From: Microcaldota archaeon
GTDB taxonomy: Archaea; Micrarchaeota; Micrarchaeia; Micrarchaeales; Micrarchaeaceae
DNA length: 64,000 nt
Direction of reading: 5' to 3'
NCBI GenBank assembly: GCA_021810105.1
Contig: JAJZJM010000001.1
Coordinates: 62,001 to 126,000 of the forward strand
Shown: in pieces, positions 42,472-51,755 of the stretch
How the letters are laid out: each line of letters starts with the position of its first letter
How positions within the stretch are numbered: position 1 is the stretch's first letter
Position numbers and translations under genes: made by a program
Notes under the pieces: generated by a model
What the model was told of the DNA's origin: nothing
The model's database searches: none
What the model saw: the letters and a program-made list of their open reading frames with translations, nothing else

Positions 42472-43671
42472 CTATGCTAGCTTGAATTTTCCTATTCCCA
42501 ATCTCAAGTTTCCTCCGAGCATTTTTGCAATTTCCTGCGCTATTGTGTAGATTATTATTATGTCAAACACAAAAAGAATGAATTGAACTATTAGCGGAAA
42601 GATGTATGAGAAGATGCCATTGAATGCAGGATATATGCTTATAGTGCTTAAGAATCCTGTGCCTATTCCGATTCCATACGCTTCTGTAGTTTTTAAACCG
42701 CAGAATAAACCCTCCCCTATGTTTATGAGCCATCCAATAGGCCCAGCCCCGTTTATGCTGCATGTTCCTATAGAAGAGGGGCTGGGAATCACATTGGACA
42801 TAAATTGGGTAATAGGCACATTAAGCAGAACCAGGACAGTGGGGTAAAGAAGAGCCAATGCTATGCCTATTGCTATCAGAGTTCCACCCAACCCTCTCAG
42901 AAAAGGCATCGCTCTAAAAATGATTCCGCCTGGTATGAATATGAGAAGGCCTGCCTCTATTATGCTAGAAAGCAGGGTAGATTGCGCCTGGAAGACAAGG
43001 AGCATGGGTACGACTATAAAATTGTATGAATCCTTAAGGAAAGAGAGATTCTTAGCTGATGATGTAGAGTCTATCAGGCTGCTCGTATAGAAACTTCCTG
43101 ATGAGCCAGACTGAAAAGCTGCAAATATGATCGGCGGAAATACTGGAAAGGGAACCCAGATGGAATACTCTATGCTTTTCAGGAAATCTGTTGCATATGC
43201 TATGCTTGTAACGTATTCGTATGCTGACTGCGCGTTTGTCAGTTCTGTAGTCAGGTAGGAGTTTGCACCATTGTATAGCCCATTTATGTTCTGCCCAACA
43301 GAGCCATTCCCAGATGCTGCTGTTCCTCCAGTAAGAGTCACAGCTATACCGCTAGCTATCACTATTAATGAGTATATCATTGCGATTATTATCAGGCTTT
43401 TCATGACCTCCTTCAGCTCGCCTTTGTACCAATCTTTAAGGCCTGCGGACTGCATAACGTTTCCTACCATATAAGTTACAGCTATGAGAATAAATGAAAA
43501 TAGTATTCCTAGAGAAGCTAAAGGAATCGAATTGCCAAGGCATCCTGTGAAGTTGCCGCTGCTGCCGATTATGCAGTTTAATGAGGCGGAATGTGCGTTA
43601 GGAGCGAGCAGTGGCAGGACAAATAACGAGAATATTGCAATCTTGACGAATCTGCTTCCAGGCAAAGGCAT
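42472..43671 (-). CDS. VirB6/TrbL-like polytopic membrane protein 1
   Basis: A 399-aa protein. ATG 43671 (MPLPGSRFVKIAIF..) is chosen over 43686 because a TATA box lies about 25 bp upstream. It has a signal peptide to about 28 and a cysteine pair at about 33 and 44. Shared landmarks: GELKEV (84-89) and GGIIFRAMPFLRGLGGTLIA (248-267). About seven spans. It is the first gene of the array and probably starts the polycistronic message for all six. Confidence 0.65.
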   Translation of the reverse strand: MPLPGSRFVKIAIFSLFVLPLLAPNAHSASLNCIIGSSGNFTGCLGNSIPLASLGILFSFILIAVTYMVGNVMQSAGLKDWYKGELKEVMKSLIIIAMIYSLIVIASGIAVTLTGGTAASGNGSVGQNINGLYNGANSYLTTELTNAQSAYEYVTSIAYATDFLKSIEYSIWVPFPVFPPIIFAAFQSGSSGSFYTSSLIDSTSSAKNLSFLKDSYNFIVVPMLLVFQAQSTLLSSIIEAGLLIFIPGGIIFRAMPFLRGLGGTLIAIGIALALLYPTVLVLLNVPITQFMSNVIPSPSSIGTCSINGAGPIGWLINIGEGLFCGLKTTEAYGIGIGTGFLSTISIYPAFNGIFSYIFPLIVQFILFVFDIIIIYTIAQEIAKMLGGNLRLGIGKFKLA

Positions 43672-43691
43672 GTTCAGATATTGCAAGAAAG

Positions 43692-43699
43692 GTATTTAT
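43692..43699 (-). promoter_or_regulatory. TATA box of the VirB6-like array
   Basis: ATAAATAC on the minus strand is centred 25 bp before ATG 43671, the spacing for a leaderless transcript. Confidence 0.5.
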
Positions 43700-43805
43700 C
43701 TATGTGGGGATGACGCAAATCTGTATGCGGGTTAGGTTAACAAGAATTGAATAATGCTAGCAAAAAATCTGGTATTTTTCATGTAACGATGATACGCGCA
43801 GGGGA

Positions 43806-44537
43806 TTATCTTTTGAGCAATGCGAACCTTTTCATATAGCATTCGCTTTGCAGCATCGCAAGAAAAGGCAGGACAAAGAACGAGTCGAAAATCAGCATGG
43901 CGTATCTTGATATAAGAGTGCCGCTTACTGTTATGAATATGAAATCGAATATTGTTATTGCGACTATTCCTATGAAAAGCCAGAGCAGCACATAATCAAA
44001 TCTTTTGAAGAAGAATGCGGCGCTGGAAACGAAAGACCTGACCACTCCCTTTTCATCTATGACGATAGAGGATGGAGAGTAGAAAAATAGAGGGGAGAAT
44101 ATGAGACCGGCTGCTGCTGCGAATATGCCAGCAATTCCAAAAGCGTATCCTATCAAGCTTGCGGCTGCGACTATAGCGGTATAGAAGAGCAGCACAATGA
44201 ACACCCTTCCTATGTATTTTTCTATTCCGTCTATTACTTCGCGTTTTATCCTTGAATGTGTCCTGCTGTGCTTCACTATAAGATTTATAGACACTATTGC
44301 AAAGCTGAGGAAAAGCAGCGAGAATAGCAATGACGCCACTATTATGGCTATGCTTATGGCTGTCAGATTTACGAATATGCTTGATGTCCTTATGAATACC
44401 GCGCCTATATCTGCATAAGAGGGCAAAGGCACCAATGCGGGTATGATTAATGCGATTATGAAGGCTATAGAAAATAGAAGTATTGTAGAGATATGTTTTG
44501 CATATGCCTCTGCAGTATATTCGAGCACATTTGTCAT
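43806..44537 (-). CDS. polytopic membrane protein, unknown
   Basis: A 243-aa protein with about six membrane spans and a conserved-looking central loop (..SPSSIVIDEKGVVRSFVSS..). The layout resembles archaeal DUF-type proteins related to the membrane domain of glycerophosphodiesterases, but this is weak. It lies between the VirB2-like gene and the VirB6-like array on the same strand, with its own TATA-like TTTATAAAT about 24 bp upstream and an SD-like GGAG before the ATG. It may belong to the machine or be a bystander. Confidence 0.6.
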   Translation of the reverse strand: MTNVLEYTAEAYAKHISTILLFSIAFIIALIIPALVPLPSYADIGAVFIRTSSIFVNLTAISIAIIVASLLFSLLFLSFAIVSINLIVKHSRTHSRIKREVIDGIEKYIGRVFIVLLFYTAIVAAASLIGYAFGIAGIFAAAAGLIFSPLFFYSPSSIVIDEKGVVRSFVSSAAFFFKRFDYVLLWLFIGIVAITIFDFIFITVSGTLISRYAMLIFDSFFVLPFLAMLQSECYMKRFALLKR

Positions 44538-44622
44538 AGTAACTCCTACTACATCAATTTATAAATAGGTAACTATGATTAATCCAAAAAGCATTTGGGG
44601 TATTTGATTAACGCTGCCCTTT

Positions 44623-45012
44623 TCATGTGCATGTGCTTGCTATTGCAGTATTTGATGTTATAATACCTAGTATGAATGGGGCGATTACGGCTATTATTAC
44701 TCCTATTATTCCTCCCATTATCATTCCTATGCCATAGCCCTGGAATGCGCCTTTCTGCTGGCCGGGTATTATGTTGCTTGCGGCATACATTGTTGCTCCG
44801 AATATTATAAGCGCAAGACCCAGAATGTATATTATCGTATGTACCGTATTATAGAGATTGCATATATCGTTAATGGCATTCTGTGTGCCAGTTATTGTAG
44901 ATGCGGATATAGATGCAAGCATCCAGCTAAAGAATAGAAGAGACATGCCAACTAGAGTAAGTACTCTCCTGAAATCATAGCTCATAGAAAGGTCTCTTAT
45001 ACTGGTCTTCAT
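44623..45012 (-). CDS. VirB2/TrbC-like pilin candidate
   Basis: A 129-aa protein. An N-terminal signal-like span (about 17-38) ends in small residues (ASISAS). Two more spans follow at about 57-78 and 93-118, joined by a short loop (PGQQKGAFQGYG) with one Lys. Cysteines lie at 51 and 128. This three-hydrophobic-segment layout, with a cleavable leader and a hairpin of two helices joined by a short polar loop, is that of VirB2/TrbC and CedA1-type pilins. The gene is separate, with a TATA box, allowing the high expression a pilin needs. Family is inferred from layout and neighbours only. Confidence 0.6.
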   Translation of the reverse strand: MKTSIRDLSMSYDFRRVLTLVGMSLLFFSWMLASISASTITGTQNAINDICNLYNTVHTIIYILGLALIIFGATMYAASNIIPGQQKGAFQGYGIGMIMGGIIGVIIAVIAPFILGIITSNTAIASTCT

Positions 45013-45037
45013 TTATTCAGCCTTCTTCTTTATGGAT

Positions 45038-45046
45038 TTTATATTG
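45038..45046 (-). promoter_or_regulatory. TATA box of the VirB2-like gene
   Basis: AATATAAAA on the minus strand is centred about 30 bp before ATG 45012, predicting a leader of only a few nucleotides. Confidence 0.45.
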
Positions 45047-45056
45047 ATATTTGGAT

Positions 45057-46517
45057 TTAAAAGCCTTTCGCTTTTTTATGCCATGTTGGCCCCTCTTCAG
45101 CATCTTCCAGCACTATTCCGTATTCATTGAGGAGCTTGTCTCTGATGCTGTCCGCTTTTTCGAAATCCTTTGCCTTCCTGGCAGCCTCCCTTTCTTCTAT
45201 CAAATTCTTGGCCGAATCTGAAAGAGCGCTTTCCTCTTTTTGGATAGAAAGCCTCAAGCCAAGAATGCTGTCTATATCAAGCATTATTTCGATTATGTGA
45301 TCCGCCTCCTTTTTAGACAATTTTCCTGATTCGTGCCTTTGATTCGTCTTGCTTATTATAGAATACATTGCGGAGAGCGCTTCTGGGAGGTTAAGATCCT
45401 CTTCCACAGCTGCGAAAAAGCTCTTCGCAGACTCTGATATCTCTCGCATAAAAACTTCATTTATCTCATCCCCTGACCTCTTTATCCCAGACATGCGCCG
45501 TATGAAAGCGTATATTCCGTCCAGAGAGTTCTGCGCGTCTTTCAGTGCGTCGAAAGTAAAGTTGAGAGTCTGCTCGTGTTTTCCCGAAAGCAGGAAAAGC
45601 CTGAGCGCCATTGCAGTGTATCCTTTCGATAAGACATCCGATACAGTATATATGCTGCGTAGAGACTTTGACATTTTTGCGCCGTTCACTGTCAGGAAGT
45701 TTGTTTCAAACCAGTAATTGACAAACTTCTCTCCTGTAGCAGCCTCTGACTGGGCTATCTCGTTTGTATGGTGCACCTGAATGTGATCTATCCCGCCGCA
45801 GTGGATGTCGAAATGCTCCCCAAGATATTTCATGCTCATGGCGCTGCATTCTATATGCCATCCTGGAAAACCTTTACCCCAGGGAGAACCCCATATCATC
45901 TCCTTCTCGTCCCCATGCGCGAACCTCCATAAGCAGAAGTCTGTTATGTTTCGCTTTCCCTCTTTCTTGCCTATTCTTGCCCCTTCCATCAGGCTCTGAG
46001 AGAGCTCTTTTGCATCCATTCCTGTAAGCATTCCGTAGTCCCTGAAAAGAGAGGTATCAAAATACATCCCGTCGTCTGCTTTGTATACGTAGCCTTTATT
46101 TTCGAGCTCCTTTATCAGGTTTATCATATCTTCTATATGTTCGCTCGCTTTTGGCATCACGTCAGGTTTTATTATGTTGAGCTCATCCATGTCTTTCATG
46201 AATATGTTAAGATAGAACTCCGCAACCTCCTTCATGCTCTTCTGCTCTTTCTTTGCCTCAGCCCTGAGCTTGTCATCCCCTGTATCAGCATCGCTCACCA
46301 GATGGCCTACGTCGGTCACATTCTGAACGTGTTTTACAGAATATCCGTTATGTATAAGAAGCCTCTTTAGTAGATCTTGGACTACGTACTGGCGCATATT
46401 GCCTATGTGCGGCAAGTAGTAGGCAGTTATTCCGCAGGAATAGATGCCAACCTTTCCTTCGTTTATGGGCTTGAAAAGCTCGAGCCTCCTTGTAAGAGTA
46501 TTGAAAAGCTTCAGCAT
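45057..46517 (-). CDS. cysS: cysteinyl-tRNA synthetase
   Basis: A 486-aa class I synthetase. The HIGH-type motif is in ITAYYLPHIGNMRQ (about 31-44) and the KMSKS motif in NGAKMSKSLRS (about 270-280). Zinc ligands include Cys29, the HIECSAMS region (Cys near 215) and HCGGIDHIQVHH. It charges tRNA-Cys. The length is normal. It is divergent from thrS with 96 bp between starts. Confidence 0.94.
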   Translation of the reverse strand: MLKLFNTLTRRLELFKPINEGKVGIYSCGITAYYLPHIGNMRQYVVQDLLKRLLIHNGYSVKHVQNVTDVGHLVSDADTGDDKLRAEAKKEQKSMKEVAEFYLNIFMKDMDELNIIKPDVMPKASEHIEDMINLIKELENKGYVYKADDGMYFDTSLFRDYGMLTGMDAKELSQSLMEGARIGKKEGKRNITDFCLWRFAHGDEKEMIWGSPWGKGFPGWHIECSAMSMKYLGEHFDIHCGGIDHIQVHHTNEIAQSEAATGEKFVNYWFETNFLTVNGAKMSKSLRSIYTVSDVLSKGYTAMALRLFLLSGKHEQTLNFTFDALKDAQNSLDGIYAFIRRMSGIKRSGDEINEVFMREISESAKSFFAAVEEDLNLPEALSAMYSIISKTNQRHESGKLSKKEADHIIEIMLDIDSILGLRLSIQKEESALSDSAKNLIEEREAARKAKDFEKADSIRDKLLNEYGIVLEDAEEGPTWHKKAKGF

Positions 46518-46613
46518 TCTACCAATTCCTTTTAGAGCGCCAGGTTATAAAATCTTCCCTGCACAAATGGTTAATAGTAAATAGTATTTTGTAACCTGTA
46601 GTTGAATGATCCT

Positions 46614-48281
46614 ATGCGAGTATTGCAGCTTGATGTTGATAGAATAGAATTCGAGCTAATGGAGCCGGAAGCGTCCGTATACGAGAAGACCCAGCAGAAG
46701 AAAGTGCTTATAGAAGACACGCTTGCTCTTTTCGTTTCTGTAGAGGCTGGAGATACGGAGGCAATGGCGAGCAAGGCGGTAGTCGATGCTGTTGAATTCT
46801 GCGGAAAGCTAAAAAGGCAATCCATTTTGATATACCCGTTTGCGCATCTTAGCTCTGATCTTGAGGCACCGCAGAGGGCAATGAACCTCTTCAATTACAT
46901 GGTAAAGGAAGCTGAAAAATCAGGGCTTGGCATAGAGCATGCGCCGTTCGGATGGAACAAGAAGCTCTCTTTGAATATAAAAGGACATCCGCTTGCTGAA
47001 ATGTCGAGAAGCTATGGAGGAAATGCGCCTAAGAAAACTGAAAAGAAAAAAGTAGACCTCTCCATAGTCAGGAAGAGCGATTGGTCTGACGTTCCAGATA
47101 CAGACCATAGGAAAATAGCAGAGAGGCTTGACCTGTTCAGCTTCCAGGAAGTGTCTCCAGGGATGGTCTACTGGCATAATAACGGATACGTAATATTGAA
47201 GGAACTTGTTTCCTATATCAGAAGAAGATTGGCTGTTTCTGGCTATAACGAGATATCTACTCCGACTATGGCAAACACTGCGTTGTGGCATGTGAGTGGG
47301 CACATAGACCACTACAGGGAGAACATGTTTATAATGGAGGCTAATGGCCAAGAGGTGGGGCTGAGACCGATGGGATGCCCGTTTGCCATATTGGTATACA
47401 AGTCAAAGAAGCGCAGCTACAGGGACCTTCCGCTGAGGCTTGCTGAGTTTGACAAGCTCTATAGGAATGAAATAAGCGGCGCGCTCTCAGGCCTTTTCAG
47501 AGTAAGGGAGTTAACCCAGGATGACGCACACCTGTTCGTAACCGAGGCTCAGATAGAAAAGGAGCTTGTTGGCCTTCTCAGCCTTGTAAACGAATTCTAC
47601 AGCAAATTCGGGCTAGAATACAAAGCCAAGCTGTCCACTATGCCAGATGACCATATGGGAGACGAGAACCTATGGAAAAAGGCCACGGATTCATTGAAAA
47701 ACGCGCTAGGCTCTAACGGCATAAAATACGAGATAAAGGAGAAAGAGGGTGCATTTTATGGGCCGAAAATAGACATAGACGTTAAGGATTCTATGGGAAG
47801 GGAGTGGCAGTGCGCAACCATACAGCTAGACTATCAGCTGCCTGAAAGATTCGGACTCGGATATGCTGGAGAGGATGGCAGGGAGCACACGCCGGTTATA
47901 ATACATAGGGTAATTTACGGAAGCCTCGAGAGATTCATAGGAATATTAACAGAGCACTACCAGGGAAGGTTCCCAACATGGATTGCTCCAGTTCAGGCTG
48001 CGATTATACCGATATCAGAGCAGACAAAGGGCTATGGAAAAAGAGTATTTGAGGAGATTGCTAAATCAGGAATACGCGCGGTATTGGATGATTCCGACAA
48101 GACATTGAACTATAAGATAAAAGCCGCACAGGAGATGAAGATTCCTTACATGATTATATTGGGAAAGAGGGAAGAAGACACTGACACTGTCTCAGTAAGA
48201 GCCAGGGATGGCGGACAGAGCCAAAGCGTAAAGCTTGAATCGTTTCTGAAATCATTGGCTGATGAATGCAGGCAGGACTGA
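46614..48281 (+). CDS. thrS: threonyl-tRNA synthetase, archaeal type
   Basis: A 555-aa protein from ATG 46614 (MRVLQLDVDRIEF.., the usual archaeal start) rather than the ATG at 46602. The first 140 residues form the archaeal editing domain, related to D-aminoacyl-tRNA deacylase, which hydrolyses seryl-tRNA-Thr. The class II core follows, with motif 2 around RLAEFDKLYRNEISGALSGL, zinc-site GLRPMGCPFA, and motif 3 near RVIYGSLERFIGIL. The C-terminal anticodon-binding domain begins at APVQAAIIPIS. The carbamoyltransferase starts 25 bp downstream. Confidence 0.93.
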   Translation: MRVLQLDVDRIEFELMEPEASVYEKTQQKKVLIEDTLALFVSVEAGDTEAMASKAVVDAVEFCGKLKRQSILIYPFAHLSSDLEAPQRAMNLFNYMVKEAEKSGLGIEHAPFGWNKKLSLNIKGHPLAEMSRSYGGNAPKKTEKKKVDLSIVRKSDWSDVPDTDHRKIAERLDLFSFQEVSPGMVYWHNNGYVILKELVSYIRRRLAVSGYNEISTPTMANTALWHVSGHIDHYRENMFIMEANGQEVGLRPMGCPFAILVYKSKKRSYRDLPLRLAEFDKLYRNEISGALSGLFRVRELTQDDAHLFVTEAQIEKELVGLLSLVNEFYSKFGLEYKAKLSTMPDDHMGDENLWKKATDSLKNALGSNGIKYEIKEKEGAFYGPKIDIDVKDSMGREWQCATIQLDYQLPERFGLGYAGEDGREHTPVIIHRVIYGSLERFIGILTEHYQGRFPTWIAPVQAAIIPISEQTKGYGKRVFEEIAKSGIRAVLDDSDKTLNYKIKAAQEMKIPYMIILGKREEDTDTVSVRARDGGQSQSVKLESFLKSLADECRQD

Positions 48282-48306
48282 TTTCTTAAAAAAAGAGGCA
48301 GATTTG

Positions 48307-50013
48307 ATGTATGTGCTAGGGGTGTGGGATGGCCATGACGCAGGCGCAGCCCTAGTCAGAGATAACGAGATTTTATACGCTGCCGATGAAGAGAGGTTCA
48401 CCAAAAGGAAACATGAAATGAGATTCCCCTACAATGCAGTGCGGGCAGCATTGTCATACGAGGGGATAAAGCCTGGCGACATAGAGCATGTGGCGTTTAC
48501 AACTACGGAATTTACCAAGACGCTTGAAAGGGTATTTCCTGGAATGAAGGAAAGCTATTACAATTTTAGGAGAAGAAAAATTCTCAAGCCCAGATTTGCA
48601 GGCTTTCGGCATAAACTAAAATATTCTATGACGCAGATAGGCATACTGCCTCTTTGCAACCAGATAAGCTCTGCAGTGATAAGAAAGCAGCTCGCACACC
48701 TCGGCTTTGGCACTTATAAACTGCATATAGTAGAGCACCACACTGCGCATGCGGCCACTGCAGCATTCACTTCCCCTTACAAAAAAGCCCTTGTTGTAAC
48801 AATGGATGGGTTGGGAGATGGTCTTTCGGGAAGCGTAAGCGCTTTTGAGAACGGTGAACTCGCAAGGCACATAAGCATAAAGGCGAGGGACTCCCTGGGA
48901 ATATTCTTCGAGCAGGCTACAAACATAATAGGCATGCGTGAACTGGAGGATGAAGGAAAGCTCATGGCTATGGCTGATTACTCATACCCTTTTGAATTCG
49001 AAGAGAACCCTTTGAAAGATTTTTTCACATCAACAGGAACCGTAATTAAAGCCAAATACGGGCCATCAAAGCAGTTTGACATCTTGGAGAGAATAGCATG
49101 GAAAACGCCTAGGGAGCAGTTCTCCTATTTTGTGCAGCAGCTCTTTGAGAATGTGATGACAAAGTTCATAAGCAACAATATAGACAGGTTCGGAATACCC
49201 GATGTCGCGATGTCTGGAGGAGTCTTCTCGAATGTGAAAGCGAATATGATGGTAAGAAGGCTGGATAACCTCAAGCATTGGTATATCTTCCCGCATATGG
49301 GAGATGGAGGGGTTGCGCTTGGAGCCGCATTATATGCAAGCAACTCCATATCCGGATCTTCAAATTATAAATTCTCGGCTTATCTTGGCAGCTCTTACGA
49401 CGCTGCTGATACAGAAAAAGCCTTAAGGGGAGAGAGGGCATTTGTGCTTCAGCCAGAATCAGCGCACGAGCACGCATCTCACGCCGCAGAACTTATAGAT
49501 GCAGGAAATTACATACTCTGGTTCCAGGGAAGGATGGAATTCGGGCCCAGGGCGCTCGGCAACAGGAGCATACTTGCATCAAGCGGATCCGAATCAGTCA
49601 AGGAGAAGCTTAACCTGTATGTAAAGAAGAGGGAGTGGTTCCAGCCTTTTGCTCCTTCGATGCTGGAGGAAGAGGCATCGAAAGTGCTTGATTACGATAA
49701 TAAGGGAAATGATAAATTTATGACAATGGCGTATGCGGTTAGGGAAAACATGAGACAGATAACCGCATCAACAATGCACATAGACGGATCAGCAAGGCCG
49801 CAGCTTGTTGGAGATGAGAATCCGATGTATAAAGAGCTGCTCTCATCGCTCAAAAAAAGGTCAGGCTATGGAATTGCACTGAATACCAGCTTTAATATTC
49901 ATGGAATGCCCATAGTTATGAGCCCGCAAGACGCAGCTGAAATGATGAAAATTACAAGAACAAAGTACATGTTCATTAACGGCATATTCGTTACTAACAG
50001 AGCAGGTGTATAA
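48307..50013 (+). CDS. carbamoyltransferase, NodU/TobZ/CmcH family
   Basis: A 568-aa protein from ATG 48307. The N-terminal Kae1/YrdC-like ASKHA fold holds GVWDGHDAGAALV (about 5-17), VEHHTAHAATAAF (about 141-153, metal-binding His pair) and VTMDGLGDG. The C-terminal carbamoyltransferase domain has GRMEFGPRALGNRSILAS and NTSFNIHGMPIV. These enzymes use carbamoyl phosphate and ATP to carbamoylate hydroxyl groups of sugars and other small molecules. Its position before glycosyltransferases suggests decoration of a surface glycan, which is inference. GTG of the next gene overlaps its stop by 8 bp. Confidence 0.88.
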   Translation: MYVLGVWDGHDAGAALVRDNEILYAADEERFTKRKHEMRFPYNAVRAALSYEGIKPGDIEHVAFTTTEFTKTLERVFPGMKESYYNFRRRKILKPRFAGFRHKLKYSMTQIGILPLCNQISSAVIRKQLAHLGFGTYKLHIVEHHTAHAATAAFTSPYKKALVVTMDGLGDGLSGSVSAFENGELARHISIKARDSLGIFFEQATNIIGMRELEDEGKLMAMADYSYPFEFEENPLKDFFTSTGTVIKAKYGPSKQFDILERIAWKTPREQFSYFVQQLFENVMTKFISNNIDRFGIPDVAMSGGVFSNVKANMMVRRLDNLKHWYIFPHMGDGGVALGAALYASNSISGSSNYKFSAYLGSSYDAADTEKALRGERAFVLQPESAHEHASHAAELIDAGNYILWFQGRMEFGPRALGNRSILASSGSESVKEKLNLYVKKREWFQPFAPSMLEEEASKVLDYDNKGNDKFMTMAYAVRENMRQITASTMHIDGSARPQLVGDENPMYKELLSSLKKRSGYGIALNTSFNIHGMPIVMSPQDAAEMMKITRTKYMFINGIFVTNRAGV

Positions 50014-51751
50014 TTTGGACTTGTCAGGTTTTTCCGAATACCTTTTTACCTTGGGAATATTGCTCGCTTTTGGAGGCATCATTTTTTCTGCGTGGATGTC
50101 TAGGAAGCATATAGCCAAGATGATAAAGGATAGCGGAATCAGGAGATGGCACCTTATAGGCGCACTAATAATAGCATTGCTATTCCTATCCGCAGAGATT
50201 GCGATAGTGAAGCCTACCCAGCTCCTTTTCTTTGATGACGCAATATACCAAGCCGGAGCTCTTGACATGCTCAGGATGGGGCAGGCCTGGATGTGCAATT
50301 ATGGAACACCGTTGACGTGCTACTCCGGCCAGATATTTCATGAGCCAATAGGCGCATCTTTCACTTTGGCTATAGGCTATCTTCTCTTTGGCGTGCATCT
50401 CAATGTCACTTATGGGACCATGATTGCGGTTACCTTCATTGCGGTAATCATGAGCTTTTTTGTTGCCACGCTATTGCTGGAGGATCCTATTGCGGGATTA
50501 TTCTCTGAGCTCATACTTGGACTGTCTCCCATAGTTCTTGTATGGGCCGCGCCTACAACTTCCGACATGCCCATGCTCCTCTACTCGCTTGTTGCAATGT
50601 TTTTCCTGATCCTCTTCATAAAACAGAAGAACAGGTATACCCTGCTCGGCATGCTGCTTTCAATTTCCTTGGTGTCATATCTTAAGGTTGATGCTCTACT
50701 CTACGCACCTGTGATGCTGCTGATGTTCATCGTACTAGACGCTGGAGGAGTAAAGAAAAATTTCAGGCTCTTTAAGAGAAATATCCTTGAGACGGCGTTC
50801 CTTGTTGTGCTGCTTGTTTTTGTGGTTTCGATAATGCCGGAGGTGGTCTATACATATAACCAGATCACAACAGGCAATTACGGGGTCAACATGGGAGGCA
50901 CGCCATCCTATGGATGCTTCCTGATGCCTGTTTCCCCTTCGACTCCTGAGACATTAGGGCTATCGAATTTCCTGGTAAACTTCTGCTCTAATGTTCAGTT
51001 TTGGTTCAACAGCTATAGCAGCGAATACATAATCCAGCCAATTTTGTATACATCTATGGCGATATTGGGAGCGATAGCACTTGCATTTAAAAAACCAAAA
51101 GTCATCGCAGCGCTTCTGATTTGGTTCCTTGCTTTCTTCGGAGTATACACTTCATTCTATGCGGGATCTGTGCTCTACGGGGTAGATTGGAGATTCATGC
51201 TCGCATTGATAGCGCCTGTGTGCATAGCAGCTGGCTATTTCGCATCGCTCTCGTTCGCCAAGAACATTAAGGCTCTTGGAAAAATAGGATCGGCTCGCAG
51301 ACGGCTTGCTTTAGCTGCAAGAGTTGCAGCCTATGCACTTGTTTTCGTAGCGATATTCTATCCTTTGTATGCGATGGAGCCTTTGCTTTCAATACAGCCT
51401 TCAAGCATACCCCAAGCGGCAAATGCCAGATATTATGAAAATTTCGTATATAACAACATAGGCAAGGTGCCTGCTGATTGCCTTATATTCAGCTATGACC
51501 CGACCCTTATGATTATAAATAACCGGACCTCTGCGCAAATAGGAGATTTATATGCTGATGACTATTCCAATTACACTAACAGATACAGCTGCCTGGTCGT
51601 AGACATAGGCTATTGGTGCTATACTCCTGATAATTATTGCGGATACCTGCAGAGCAATTTTAACCTGAAAGATATAGTCAATGCGACTTACTTGCCATCC
51701 AATGAGGTATTCGGGTTTTACAGGATCGTAGGACTTAAGAATGCGTCTTGA
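50006..51751 (+). CDS. GT39/ArnT-like polytopic glycosyltransferase
   Basis: A 581-aa membrane protein with about eleven to twelve spans. The first outer loop carries an acidic pair (LLFFDDAIYQAGALDML, about 73-89), the position of the catalytic Asp or Glu in GT39/ArnT/PMT-type GT-C enzymes that use polyprenyl-phosphate sugars. A further outer domain follows the last span. The start is GTG 50006, with TTG 50015 as alternative. It is coupled to the carbamoyltransferase by an 8-bp overlap. It converges with the GT2 gene with 4 bp between stops. Acceptor and sugar are unknown. Confidence 0.7.
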   Translation: MYNLDLSGFSEYLFTLGILLAFGGIIFSAWMSRKHIAKMIKDSGIRRWHLIGALIIALLFLSAEIAIVKPTQLLFFDDAIYQAGALDMLRMGQAWMCNYGTPLTCYSGQIFHEPIGASFTLAIGYLLFGVHLNVTYGTMIAVTFIAVIMSFFVATLLLEDPIAGLFSELILGLSPIVLVWAAPTTSDMPMLLYSLVAMFFLILFIKQKNRYTLLGMLLSISLVSYLKVDALLYAPVMLLMFIVLDAGGVKKNFRLFKRNILETAFLVVLLVFVVSIMPEVVYTYNQITTGNYGVNMGGTPSYGCFLMPVSPSTPETLGLSNFLVNFCSNVQFWFNSYSSEYIIQPILYTSMAILGAIALAFKKPKVIAALLIWFLAFFGVYTSFYAGSVLYGVDWRFMLALIAPVCIAAGYFASLSFAKNIKALGKIGSARRRLALAARVAAYALVFVAIFYPLYAMEPLLSIQPSSIPQAANARYYENFVYNNIGKVPADCLIFSYDPTLMIINNRTSAQIGDLYADDYSNYTNRYSCLVVDIGYWCYTPDNYCGYLQSNFNLKDIVNATYLPSNEVFGFYRIVGLKNAS

Positions 51752-51755
51752 TTAG

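Noticed and set aside
29398-45012. Integrative conjugative element
   Set aside because: No integrase, relaxase, VirD4 or att repeats were found at its borders, and both flanks are housekeeping genes. A resident system fits better, though a degraded element cannot be excluded.
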